From the NCBI GenBank assembly GCA_030267565.1, contig BRXU01000027.1:1287001-1351000 (forward strand): a DNA stretch of 64,000 nucleotides, written 5' to 3'. The position numbers were made by a program, and so were the translations under genes. This stretch comes from Pleodorina starrii (Eukaryota > Chlorophyta > Chlorophyceae > Chlamydomonadales > Volvocaceae). Below are positions 35,387-46,114 of the stretch, piece after piece. The notes beneath the pieces are model-generated. The model had not been told where the DNA came from. It saw only the letters and a list, made by a program, of their open reading frames with translations, and did not search any database. Position 1 is the stretch's first letter, and each line of letters begins with the position of its first letter.

Positions 35387-36394
35387 ATGGACGACTCAAT
35401 GCCGTTCCAGTCCGGCGGCATTAAAGAGGTCGTCTATGAGAATACATACATCACAGACCCAGAAGGCTACGGCCCTAACACGAAGTTTGAGCGGCATAAA
35501 GTCCAAGCAGTACTAAAACAGGTGTTGAAGGAGCGCATCGAGAAGCAGAAGTATGACCCGGTGAAGGGAGCGCAGATTTCCAAGCAGCTATCGGACGATC
35601 TACGGGAAAAGGTTAAGGCATTGGGATACGACAGGTAAGGCGGAGGCTGTCGCTGCGGGTATGGACGTCGCCGGCCTGGGCCCTCGGGGCACCTGGGGTT
35701 TGCGCGCCAACGGCAAAAGGATAAGGGAAGCGACTTCGGATCAGGGAGCCCTCTTCCTGGCTTCATGTCGTGGCATCGAAGGCACGGGGGCATCCACTTA
35801 TCCAGAAAGGGGCGTGCCTTTTGGATGAAGGTTGGGGGCCGGCAGGCGCGCCTAATCCTCATCCCACGGTCAATACCAATTGCAGCTGGCTAGTGCACGA
35901 GCCAGACTTGTCGTGCACGATCCGGAGACCGCGTGCGACCGCCGGGGCTAAGCGGTTCATGTTACATGGCTTCAAGGCCCTTCTGGCGCTAGGTTTGCAG
36001 GTCCCAGGTGCATCGTGGCACCGGCGGGCCACCAGGCCGCGGGCCAGCCGGAAACCCCCGAAGATTAGCGTCCTGGTAAACATAATGGTTCAGGCCATGA
36101 CCAGCGGAAATGGCAAGGCCGCCTGCTGCACACAACGGCAGCCCCATTAGGAGCTGCAGTCGCACCACCGTTTGCGCACTGACGCGGACCAACCAACCCG
36201 TGGCCCCGTGGCGGCTGTCGTGCCGCAGGTACAAGCTGGTGATCCAGGTCACGGTGGGCCAGAAGCAGGGCCAAGCCATGCGCATCATCTCGCGGTGCCT
36301 GTGGGACACGCAGTCAGACAACTTCGCGTCGGAGTACTACGAGAACGAAAGCATGTACTGCGTCTGCCAGGTGTACGGGTTGTACTACGAGTAG
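35387..36394 (+). CDS. Tctex1/Tctex2-family dynein light chain (outer-arm LC2-like)
   Basis: Two exons, 35387-35634 and 36229-36394, give 137 aa. The Tctex domain covers most of it: helices FERHKVQAVLKQVLKERIEK and ISKQLSDDLREKVKALGYDR, then strands YKLVIQVTVGQKQGQAMRI, SRCLWDTQSDNFASEYYE and MYCVCQVYGLYYE at the C-terminus. The N-terminal ENTYITDPEGYGPNTKF stretch and the GQ(K)xGQ...SRCLWD core fit the Tctex2/LC2 branch rather than Tctex1. In Chlamydomonas LC2 is needed for outer-arm dynein assembly. Start: ATG at 35387 in the context GCGACCATGG. Neighbouring LC8-family gene on the same strand suggests a dynein light-chain pair. Confidence 0.88.
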
Positions 36395-37175
36395 AGCGGC
36401 GGCACGGAGGCCTGGGCGCTGGGGGCATCGGGGCCCTGGGTGTCGCACGGGCACACCTACGGGTACACCGGAGCATTAACCAGCGTGTGGATAAAGATGA
36501 CGTGGGCGTTTGCGAAGGGGGGGGGGTGCGGGCACTGGGCGTATTCTGATAAGGGTAGGTGACCCGTGGTTCATGCGCGACAAATACTTGCGGCCGCGTG
36601 CGCTTGGACAAGCAGCCATATGTCACGTGCCTGTGCCATGGACAGGGCGTTGGATGCGGAAGGGCAGGCAGATTAAGCCATCGGCGGACCTAGGCTTGAG
36701 AGTTGGAACTGACTGACTGTATCGGTGGCGACTTGGCGTTTGATCTACTGCGGTTGCGCAACAGATGGGCATGAGCAAGCGCCGTGTCCCAAGCTCGCAA
36801 CATGCGTGCTATGGCGCGCGTTCAGGATGCCCCACAGTGGTGTGGGGGTGTTCGTGGAGACCCCCCGCTGTGAGGCCTAGGGAACGCAGGATATTCGTGG
36901 CTGTCTTGACATGTTCGGACAGGCCTCTTGAGTTACGGGGTTAATCCTTCAACTTGAAATAGTCCACTCGCATGGCTGAGGGTAGCTGCGATGGTGCATG
37001 TGGTGTATGCTGGCGGGTGGCGGGGGGGGTATGACATGTCATACTGTTGCCGTACATGTCGTACTGTCATCCGCCTTGATGGGCATGAGCGCATGACGCA
37101 GTTAATGCGCCCCGCGCTTTTCCTTCGACAACTTGTGTGTTCCTTTGACGACTTGTGTGCTTCGTGCGATTATAC
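36395..37175 (+). other. Intergenic
   Basis: 3' UTR of the Tctex-type gene and the upstream region of the GNAT gene. No open frame of interest and no RNA gene recognised. Moderate GC. Confidence 0.4.
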
Positions 37176-38160
37176 ATGCCAGAGCATTCCAAGCAAAAGG
37201 ACGCGGACCTTCGCACTCCGAGCTCGGAGCTGCAGGGGCCGCGCCCTGTGCAAGACAGTGATGTTCAAGCAGTCATTGAAACATACAGTGCGTACACATA
37301 TTCTCTTCTAACAGCAATATTGAAGAAAGCCCTCCTGACGCCATCCTCGCTGTGGATTCGAGCTTTACTACTACCTGCCTTCTCCTTTTACTTATCCTAC
37401 GCACCTGGTAGCTTACGCCCGTGGGCTGTCGCACTAACAACGCTGGCAGTGATTCCTTTAATAGTCGCGGTGTTCATTTACATACAACTTTACATAATCA
37501 TTCGCAAAGGGACCGAGACCGACCTGTCTGATAAGCTGACTGGATATTACAGTGAATCAGGATCGCGATTTTTCGTCATATCGTCATCAGCGGGACGCGT
37601 CCTGGGGTGCGTGGGCGTACGGAACCGGACGGGCGGCCAGGCGGAGCTGACGTACTTGGCCGTGAGGTGCGGACACCCATGCGCTCCCACCGGCAGCAAG
37701 GCTGTCGCAAGCGAGCGGTCATAGCTCCCTCCCTGGGATTTTTCGAACTACGCTGAAATTTCTGCACACCAGGCTGCCCGCATAACCAGCCCCCAAGCCT
37801 CGCCTAAACCGAGCTGCCGGACCACAGCCTCCAAACCTCCCCGAGAACTGAACTTGCCCTCCACGCGCGCAATGCGGTTGGCTGACTGTATTCCCCCCGT
37901 GCCTGCCTGGCTGCCCTGCCTTCCTGCCCGCCAGGCCCGTGCTGCCCGACCGGGACGAGCTGGCGGACGCGCTGCTGGCGGCGGCCGTGCCCCACGCTCG
38001 GCGGGCCGGGTTCGCGGAGCTGGTCGTGAAGCTCAACTCGGCGGAGGTGGCGCTCCTAGGGGCCGTCAGGCGGGCGGGCTTTGGCCGGGAGCAGCTCAGC
38101 CGCATCAACGCCTGGTTCCAGGCGCACCGGCTGACGATGAATCTCAAGAAGCAGCGGTGA
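37176..38160 (+). CDS. NAT8-like membrane-anchored GNAT N-acetyltransferase
   Basis: Exons 37176-37666 and 37935-38160 join in phase to 238 aa. The N-terminal half has a hydrophobic hairpin (about 60-112; ALLLPAFSFYLSY and ALTTLAVIPLIVAVFIYIQL) as in animal NAT8/camello proteins, which are ER-membrane lysine or cysteine-conjugate acetyltransferases. The C-terminal half reads as a GNAT fold: SRFFVISSSAGRVLGCVGVR (strands 2-4), AELTYLAVR before the acetyl-CoA loop, then ADALLAAAVPHARRAGFAEL and LLGAVRRAGF. The usual R/Q-x-x-G-x-G/A pyrophosphate loop is replaced by a LPDRDELAD segment, so cofactor binding may be altered. The exon junction falls exactly at this loop; mis-splicing could explain it, but no better acceptor is evident. 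Upstream GTG-initiated frame ignored in favour of ATG. Confidence 0.72.
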
Positions 38161-40427
38161 CACAGATACGCTGCGGCAGCTGGACGGCCCCTGGCTGGCC
38201 CTGGAGGTCCCGCGCTCCCAGCCCGGGGGAGGGGAAGGGCGGGAGGGGGGCGTACCCGTTTCCACACGGACAGCAAGTGACTGGAGGGTTGTTGTTGTGG
38301 TTGCGTTGGGTGTCGTGCACCGTTGGTGGCTGGGAAATATCTGGTCAAACTGACTGACAGTTGGAGCGTAGACGAACGCTCTGGGTTGGACACCCCCGAT
38401 GTCGGGGACGCATGCGTGCCGTCCGCTGCACATGACATGGGCAACAGATGGGCCCGGGTTAGGCTGGAAGGCGAAGAGAGAGAGGATTGGGGAAGTGGGA
38501 GGTGCAGTGGGCGCGACGGAGCGACTAATGGCATTTGACTCGAGCGAATTTGGACACGGGCGTGCTGCGCATGCAAGATGGAGCCCTGGCCCCGGGAGCT
38601 GTCTGCGGCTGCCGTCGTGCATTCTAACACTTCTACGAGGGTCGAGTGTGCCAGTTTGGCGCATGGGAGTGAGCTTGATGGGGCGATGGGGTGCAATTGC
38701 CACAGCACGCGGGAACAACTTCTAGTGAGGGTTTAGGTTAAGGCTCCATAACCCTACCAGATAGGCAGGTCCGCAACGACGGATGTGTGTTGCTGCGGCA
38801 GAACGAGGGCAGAACCGATCGCCACGCCGCCGTTAGGCCTAACTGTTCCAACGAACCCTTTAAACGACCGATCCAATTCAATGTTACTGTGGAACGGTTT
38901 CTCATTTGGAACGGTAATTCATTCGAATTCGGAGCGAAGTTCGCGCTCGCTGACGTGTTATGCTCTCCGACCAGGGTTGTGCGTCGCCCGAAGAAGCCAA
39001 GACATGCAGTGTACACAGGAAAAATTTCAGTACACGAGAGGATACATGCCCTTAATGAAGAGACTGAACTGTTATCGCATGCGTGTTGCAGCATTTTCAT
39101 TCGGGCGCTCTGTGCCTCACCCTTGCGACCAGTTGCGACTAGCAGTTTAGCGCGACGGTTTCCTGGCGTTTGAAGCGTTATTTCCGAAACACAGTCGCAT
39201 GTCGCATGCAAAATCCACCGTAGACCACAGGCCGATTTATCACGCAGCTAACAGCAGGAGGGCAGTGAGGCGGTGGTCCAGATCTGGACGCCACAAGCCG
39301 CAAGTGGAGCCACGCCGTTTGAGCGTCCGTTTGAAGCTGGCTTCGCAAACGCTTGCCTTCCATCATAGTTTGTCTACATATATGTTACTCATAAGTTGTG
39401 GAGGTGTTATGTTGGGATACGCTGTGTTTATCGGCTTCAATTCGCCAGCTGCGGTGCCGTTTGGGAGCGCAAAGCAAAGTCGGCCAACAATTACCACTCA
39501 CAATTCTAGCGACATTGCCATTTATATAAAGTCAGGACTGAGCTTGCGCCCATACGTGGCTGTCCCATCGCTTCAGCGCCGCGAAGGTTCACATGCCGAC
39601 ATGCTTCAGGGGAATAGCTCGCCGCCGTTAGCGGTTAAAAGTTATATGTGTAAGGCTATCGAGCTTTAAACCAATGCAAATTAAGGCAATATTTAGCTTT
39701 TAGAAGGGCGCGGGCGGCATCGCGCTGTTCCACTTCTGTCTAGTTATAACGTACGGCTGGTCTTTGCTATCCAAGAGCCCCCGGTCCTTCGTTTCGTGTT
39801 GAGGATGTGCATTACACCGGCGCCCTTCAGGATCAGGCCCCGTCTACAGCTGTTGCTATTAATTCACTTATTCATTATTTAAGTAAAGGCCACTGTTCAG
39901 CGGCTCTACAGACATGTACAAAGCTTCCAACGCCCTGGTCTTCGACCTCCTAAGTTTCCGGGGCCTCAGCTTGTGGCCATTTCAGTTCTAATGGTATCTA
40001 CGTACTGTCAGGGTTGTTACCCAGAAGAGTTACTTCAAGGAAGTGAGGCTTGGGCGGTCACCTCGGCAATTGCCACCAACCTCGACCGCGAGCAGGATCC
40101 CGGGCACTTTCGTGTTCAGCTAGCACATAGAATGATATGGCCATAATTGGTTTGCTCTGCAGGCGAAGTTTCAGCGTCAGCGGATCCAGGCAACGACTTC
40201 GTACGCTAAGCGGAGCCAGGCGCCTCCGACGGACTTGCGGATCAGCAGCTGTCATTACGCTTGCAGCAGCCCACAGGCTCCGTTGCCAAACCACATAATA
40301 GGTTTACTAGCAGTCTTGATAAAATCATCACTGGGCAGAACATATGTATGAAGGGTGTCGACAGCTGGAACGATCCTACACCACCTACACCCACACGGAG
40401 GGCCACCCCGAGAGCTAAGGCAGCACG
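38161..40427. other. Intergenic, low-GC stretch with one doubtful ORF
   Basis: About 2.3 kb at roughly 50% GC, unlike the flanking genes. An ATG-initiated plus-strand frame at 39199-39669 (156 aa) contains one hydrophobic segment (YMLLISCGGVMLGYAVFIGF) but no recognisable domain. Frames around 38785-39173 are similar in length on both strands, which argues against coding. Could contain transposon debris. Confidence 0.35.
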
Positions 40428-41141
40428 TCAAATCAAAGCCTGGTTCGCCACCATGTCGCCGTACTGCGCGAGGTGCGTCAGAAACTGGACTTTCGCCGCA
40501 GCTTGCTCGGTCAATTCGGCAGGTTCCAATTTGAACTCCTGAAGAGGCACATTCTCCACGTTGTTGAGGAGGACCTTGCGAAACTTGATGCATGCGCGCC
40601 AATAGCTGTACTCGGTCAGGAAGACTTGGAAGTTCTTGTACAGGTAGTCGATGTCCGACTCTGGCAGGACCTCTTTGAGCTGCCGCTGAAAGTTGTACGG
40701 AGTCACCACGAGCATGGTCGAGAAGAAATCCAGCTTCTTGTACTTGTTCTTGATGCCGTCGGCCTGCTGTGACCCAACGTAGACATCGAGAAGGACAGTT
40801 TTCTCCCGTTGCGCATTCTTCTTGATAACCAGGTCTGGCGTCAAGCCAGCCAGCAGCTTCTTGATGCTAGCATTGCCCCGGACGTCTTGCTCGGTGATGA
40901 ACACCTCGCCGTTTTTGTCCAGCAAGTCCTCAATCGAGAAGACCAGGTAGTCGTGGATCATAGAATCGTTGTCCTCCATGTATCCCATCTTCTTCAGCGT
41001 TTCAGTAATATTTTGCAGGGCTGCGGTGCAATCCTCCGTTGCATACGAGTGATTCACCAGGTACGCAAAGTACTCGTTGTCCATCCACTTTGTAGGAACG
41101 TGGAATGTCTTTCGAAAGACACGATATAGAGGCTTTGGCAT
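40428..41141 (-). CDS. Bunyavirus-like polymerase N-terminal endonuclease, probable endogenous viral element
   Basis: Intronless ORF of 237 aa, ATG at 41141, TGA at 40428, no internal stop or frameshift. The arrangement of acidic motifs resembles the cap-snatching endonuclease at the N-terminus of negative-strand RNA virus L proteins (phenuivirus-like): H63-D64 in SMIHDYLVFSIEDLL, P102-D103 in GLTPDLVIKK, D119 in TVLLDVYVG, and downstream lysines at 131-136 (IKNKYKKLDFF) where these nucleases place their catalytic Lys. Helix-rich flanks and the order H-D, PD, D/E, K match. L proteins exceed 2000 residues; only the first ~240 are here, and downstream sequence is unrelated. Codon use is balanced and mid-GC, unlike most host genes nearby, and there are no introns. 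Alternative: another PD-(D/E)xK nuclease from a mobile element or giant virus. Similarity is judged by eye only. Confidence 0.4.
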   Translation of the reverse strand: MPKPLYRVFRKTFHVPTKWMDNEYFAYLVNHSYATEDCTAALQNITETLKKMGYMEDNDSMIHDYLVFSIEDLLDKNGEVFITEQDVRGNASIKKLLAGLTPDLVIKKNAQREKTVLLDVYVGSQQADGIKNKYKKLDFFSTMLVVTPYNFQRQLKEVLPESDIDYLYKNFQVFLTEYSYWRACIKFRKVLLNNVENVPLQEFKLEPAELTEQAAAKVQFLTHLAQYGDMVANQALI

Positions 41142-41658
41142 ACTGTATAAACTCACTTGCAGGTCGTCCTAGCGTATGAAGCTGCAACAGAGTGTTCAAA
41201 TACACAATGACCCTGTTTTTTCCATCTTAGATGTACATGATATATTTGAGGTATTAGATGTTTGAGGTCAAGTTTGTGCAAGCTAGGCAAGCAGGCCAGG
41301 ACGGCCCGCAGATGGGCCGCTAGAATCCAAGCCGTACGTGGATCCACCGCGGCGACCGTTAGCGCAGAAACGTGCAAGAAACGTGTTCTTGAACACGCCC
41401 AATCGCCTTTGGTATACTGGGCTTGAACGCTGTGCTGCTGGGCAGACGTGAGGACCATCTTGCCCGCACGGGGCTGACAGAGCCTGTTCGCTTGCAAACT
41501 TTGACCATATGAGCTTGGTATTGTGTGTACAATAGTCGTTGCAATGAGCTAGCGCGGCTTAAGGTGCCTAGGGTAGGGCTCTGCCCTGGCTCAGGGCAAT
41601 CGCGCCACGGGGCCGGCACGCAATGGCCGCCCGGGCCGGCCCCGGGCCCTGGCGCGCA
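41142..41658. other. Region upstream of the endonuclease-like ORF
   Basis: No supported gene. Minus-strand frames (41205-41002 and 41497-41153) have no coding character beyond overlap with the endonuclease ORF. Any promoter driving the ORF would be here; none recognised. Confidence 0.35.
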
Positions 41659-42015
41659 TCAAGGCACCACACGCCGCGAGAGCCAGGGACGCGACGCGCC
41701 CTGGTCCACGGTCAGCGCCTCCCGCACCTCGATGCTGCGCAACTCCCATTCGTATTTCTTGGCCGCGTTCCACGCTGTTGTTGCTGCTGATGTTTTTGTC
41801 TGGTGCTGCTCTTCCGCAAGGGGCGCAACCAATGCGCACATCCCCGTTGCGTCGTTCCATACAATCTCGCAAACGACGACCACCTGCGTGAGCCGCCCCT
41901 CGTCCTCCTCCTTCTCCTTCTCCTCCTGCTCCTGCTCTGCTTGGTCGTACTCATCCTCCTTCTTCTTCTGGTGTGCATCATCATCTATTGTCACAAGCAA
42001 GTGGCTTTCTTTTTG
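41659..42015 (-). CDS. Acidic coiled-coil-like ORF, unknown
   Basis: Open frame of about 118 codons ending at TGA 41659, with a Glu/Lys/Gln-rich run (QAEQEQEEKEKEEDEGRL) followed by non-repetitive, coding-like sequence (VVVVCEIVWNDATGM, AAKKYEWELRSIEVREAL). It has no ATG near its 5' end; a TAG|TAC at 42015 could be a splice acceptor, which would make it the last exon of an unrecognised gene or of a mobile element. Function not assigned. Confidence 0.25.
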   Translation of the reverse strand, partial: QKESHLLVTIDDDAHQKKKEDEYDQAEQEQEEKEKEEDEGRLTQVVVVCEIVWNDATGMCALVAPLAEEQHQTKTSAATTAWNAAKKYEWELRSIEVREALTVDQGASRPWLSRRVVP

Positions 42016-42589
42016 TTCGTACTAGCGATACCTGTTGCCCCCGCACCAGGATCCCGCATTGGACACTATGTGGTCGTCGTCCACTGTCGTTACCACCGCC
42101 CATACCATGCATCACCAGCATCTTGCTACGATCCGCGACGGCAGCAGTATTGGTAGTAGCAATAGCAGCGGCAGCGGCAGCCACCACGGCATCCACCACG
42201 CAATTTGGGGGGCTGGTGCGTGCACCAGCACCAAGCCTTCACGACGCACAAAGCGCAAGTCAACAGCCCCCCGGAACACGGAAGGGGTTGGTGATACAAC
42301 ACCCGCACAACGCCCGAAGCGGAAAGGCCCACGGGTGAGAAGAAGTTGGGGGCCAATGGCCAGCACGAGGCCCACGCAAGGGCAACACCGAACACAAGGC
42401 AGCACAGAGAAGCCACCCGTAAGTTCAAAAGGCCCACGAGGAACGGACCCAACCAGACAAGGGAGGAGACATCATAGCCACCAGCTCCAAGCCCGCAAGG
42501 GCGCCAGGCTCACCAACCACCGAGCCGGCGACGGATACACGCGCGCACACAGCATGCAAGGACACAACCCCGCACACCCGCCGACACAG

Positions 42590-43940
42590 TCACGGCGAGC
42601 CGGGGGGGGAGACAGTGTCCGGGGGACCGACAAACACAACACGGCCCGACAGGTTAGCAAGGAAGGGGTGGGTGGGCGGGACGGCCTCCCACCCGGCAGG
42701 CACGGCCCCAAGGGCCGCGAACGACGCGATGCGGGCCCAGAAGTCGGCAACAACCACAGCACCAATACCGACCAACTGAGCCCGAGCAAGGGGGGCGGCG
42801 GGGGCGCCCCCCCGGTACAAGCGTTGGCGGCCGCGCTCCATCGCCGCTAGGGCCGCCAGAGCGACAACGTCCCACACACAGGTATGGACCCCCGGAGGGG
42901 GCGCCACCAGCCACAGATGATAACGGTGCACCACCGAGACGCCTGAGACCCCCAACACGGCGTCTAACTCCTCACGCAGGGTACGCGCAACAAAGCAATC
43001 CCAGAACAGATGCCGACAGGACCCAACACCGCCCCTCCACCGCAACCGTCGCACCGCACGGGCAGCAGGCAACCCGCCCACGACCTGCCTGCCCACGCAA
43101 CATCGGGAACCCCGTGATGCCATGCACTGCCAGCCGCCAGAGCGGCTCCTTGTGGTCGTTCTCCCACCGCAGCCGCCAGAGGCGGCGCAGTGTGTCACGG
43201 AAGGCCGCAAACGACAGCGGCGGGACCGGGCCGTCGTACGCGTCCGCAAGGAAGTCCTCGTGGCGCACGCGCAAATCGCGGTACTCCTCGGCAAGCTGCA
43301 GCTGGGTGCCACGCTTGACGGAGGTGCCCAGGACGGGCGTGAACGGCCCGCCAGCGGGGCCCCAGGCGAGCCCCTGCAGCAGTGCCGCCCAGGCGTCCCG
43401 GGCCGGGGGCACGGCCAGAGCGCCAGACGCGACGTGCCGGGCCGCCGCCACCCAGCTGCCGGGGATGAGGCCCAGCAAGGCGTCCAGCTGGTCCGACACG
43501 GAGGGCCCGCTGGCATCCTCTGCAGCGCCAAGCTCCCCGTAGCCGAGCACGCCCCGCAGGACCAGCTGCCGCAGCTGCAGCGTGCAGTGGCGGGCAATGC
43601 GAGGGGACACGCCCGCAGGCCGACGACGCGCCGCCGACAGAGCGGCGCGCACCGGCGCGAGCGCGTCCCAGCAGCGCACAGCGACTCCGAGGGTGGTGAG
43701 CCCGCGCAGGCCAAAGAGGAGCGGAAACGTAGCCTCCAGGCCCGCGCCGCCAGGGCCCAGGAGGGCCGGGTTGCTCCACAGCGGCACACGGCGCGCGCGG
43801 GTACCCAGATGTGATCTGAGTGAGACGGAGCCCAGTCACGGAGGGGTGGGAGAAGCAACCCATCTAAGTCAAAAACTGCGGTCACCGCGGTAGTGGACTG
43901 TACCCGCCGTAGAGGCATCAGTCTGGACGGCTGTTGCATC
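42590..43940 (-). pseudogene. Decayed non-LTR (LINE) reverse transcriptase, C-terminal part
   Basis: Reading on the minus strand in three successive frames: VTAVFDLDGLLLPPLRDWAP, then (after a frameshift near 43785) WSNPALLGPGGAGLEATFPL through LWRLAVHGITGFPML, then (after a frameshift near 43030-43060) CRHLFWDCFVARTLREEL to a stop at 42590. The CPCG...CRHLFWDC arrangement is the zinc-ribbon found after the reverse transcriptase in LINE-type elements (zf-RVT), with the usual downstream helix. The catalytic palm (YxDD) is not present, so this is a 5'-truncated copy. At least two frameshifts make it non-functional. GC-rich and intronless. Confidence 0.55.
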
Positions 43941-44121
43941 GGTCCGGCGCCCCCGTGCCCGCCTCCGCGCCTTACTGCCATCCCTGGAATCCCAATTAGC
44001 GGCTTCACCGCGTGGCCCACGCATGTTTGCAAGGAAACATCACCGAAGGGCACGAAGGGCACAAAGCCAGAGCCCAAGCTTATGCCATGACTTCTCACGC
44101 GGCTGGCTTCAAGGGCACCGC

Positions 44122-44284
44122 GGTCTCGTCTTCTATCTTCTGTGCAGGTAGAAACCCAGAGACCCAGAAGCTGAAGGACCACGTGCTCTGCCTCGAGAAG
44201 GCGCTTGAAGAAGCGCGTGGTCCTTCAGCTTCTGAATGTCGCAATTCTGGGTTTCTAGCTGCACAGAAGACAGAAGACGAGACC
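44122..44284. repeat. Long imperfect hairpin (about 65-bp arms)
   Basis: Inverted repeat with arms 44122-44183 and 44215-44284 around a loop of about 31 nt. The outer 26 bp pair with one mismatch (GGTCTCGTCTTCTATCTTCT against its complement), a middle block AGAAACCCAGA pairs, a bulge of a few bases follows, and the inner block CAGAAGCTGAAGGACCACG pairs perfectly. No TIR-type target duplication is obvious. It abuts the upstream side of the LINE remnant. Could be a MITE or a small-RNA foldback. Confidence 0.9.
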
Positions 44285-46114
44285 AGGACTGCAAACTGTT
44301 GTCCACCTTGATAAATTTAAAAGGATCAGAAGTGAAGTGCTCGGTCGGGGTGTGTGTAAGTCCCATTCAACGTGTTGAAAGTCTCTTCACACACGCACAT
44401 GACAGAATCACCCCCCCGGCGAACGGGTTCCGCCGGCTCAGCCTCCGCCCACGCCCGCGGCCCTGCTGTTCCGTTCAGCCATGACGCACCTTGACCCCTA
44501 CAGAAAATGGCCAGGACGGACCGCAACCAACGAACGGCCACCACGCTGCAACCATTGTGGCGGGGCGGCCGCGGCCGTACCTACCGCACAAGCAGCGTGG
44601 CGCAGCATATCACACGCGAGTTCCAAAGCCAAGCAAAACCAAGGAGTACACGGATCTGGTGCAGGCAACGCTACCTACCCGCACAACCCGAGACCCAGCA
44701 GCTGGCTATCCACCCACCCCGGGGCCACGCGTAGCCCCCCGCCTCGCGCTGATTAGAGACTGGCGGTTCCCAAGCCCAAGGCGCTGCGTCGCGCCTGGAC
44801 ACCACAGTCGGTCGCCACACAACACATGAAATGCAGCCACGCCTGCCGCAACAGGTGCATCCCACGGGCCCACCCGACCAGTGGGCCCGGCATCCAGGTG
44901 GCCAGATCAACAGACCCGAAACCCCGGCGCCGCCCCCGGGGCCTCGCCACGGTGCACGGCATCCCACAACCCAGATGCAACGCGCAACCGCCCAGTGCTG
45001 CCGATGCAGGCCGTTTAGAGCAAACTTCACGCCGGAAGAAGCGCCCGGCCGCAATATCCAGGCAGCCACAAATTGCCGTCATATTCCCCCCGCGATGAGC
45101 CACCTCCCAACTGGCACCCAGCCCAGATGCCCGCTTGATGCGCCCGGTCCCACAGCATCCTTGGCCCCGAGGCCCGGCCGCACCAGCCGGGCCACAAACG
45201 CCAAATGATGATGAATAAATATATTATTGCTAGTTTATGAGTAGGGAGTAAGCCCAGGTCTCCAGGCCTGCTCGACGGCGCACGAGCGTTGCAGTCCGAT
45301 ACCCAGGCGTATTTCGCAGCCAGTCCGTCATTACCTGGCGTCCGCGTCATGGCGTCACAAGAAAACGCAACCTGAGAAGGCCCCGCCACGCACCCGCTTG
45401 CAACGCGGTCCAGGAGCGGGCGGCAAGAGTTCGTCCAGGCGTACGGTAAACCGCCCCCCTTGGGGGTGGCTGACACGCACGCATGAACACCGAGGAGTGT
45501 GGTTGTAACAAAAAGGCGCCGACACGCCAAGCATGCAGCCGCTCCCTACGTGGGCAGGCGCGCTGCGGCCGCTGCCGGGCTGTGCAGCAAACGTTTTCAG
45601 CCAGGCAGTATGTTTTTGCGTTGCGGCCCAACTTGGTGCCGCTGTGGGTGGCCCAGCACCCGCCCTTGGAAACGCCAAACACGGGCTATGTACGACAGCT
45701 ATACGACCTCTTTCTGTCAAGCGCGCTCGCGCGGGCTTGCTCGTGCATAACACCCCGCGCTCACCCACAAGACATCCACCCTCGCGGCTTGGGCCGCCGA
45801 ATCCAACTAGCCGAGCCGCCCACCCACCCTCGCCCTACCGGGACACGCCGAGTCTGTTCACGCAAACTATCTGTGCGCGTATAACCCTTGGGGGTACAAG
45901 AGCCATCAGCGCTCGAGCTCCCAACCTTGGGTCGCTGGGACGCATCAGGTAAGGTTCCCCGCACGCCATTTCAGCGCGGCTGCCAGACGCGACGCCCCAG
46001 GCCCCAGCCGCCGCCCATTTAAACTCCCATGCTGCCTTCTATCGGTCGCAACATGCTGACCGGCACGGCGCGCTGCACAGGGCGTGGCTGGCTGGCCGGG
46101 CCGCCGGCATGGCC
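44285..46114. other. Intergenic, probable transposon debris
   Basis: Open frames of 70-140 codons occur on both strands, mostly overlapping each other, with no recognisable domain. An AT-rich patch (AATAAATATATTATT) lies near 45213-45228. No supported gene or RNA. Confidence 0.4.

Noticed and set aside
44671..45069. Cys-rich minus-strand frame that might be a zinc finger of a transposon
   Set aside because: Cys spacing does not match any zinc-knuckle or PHD pattern and all three frames are similarly Cys/Trp-rich due to composition.
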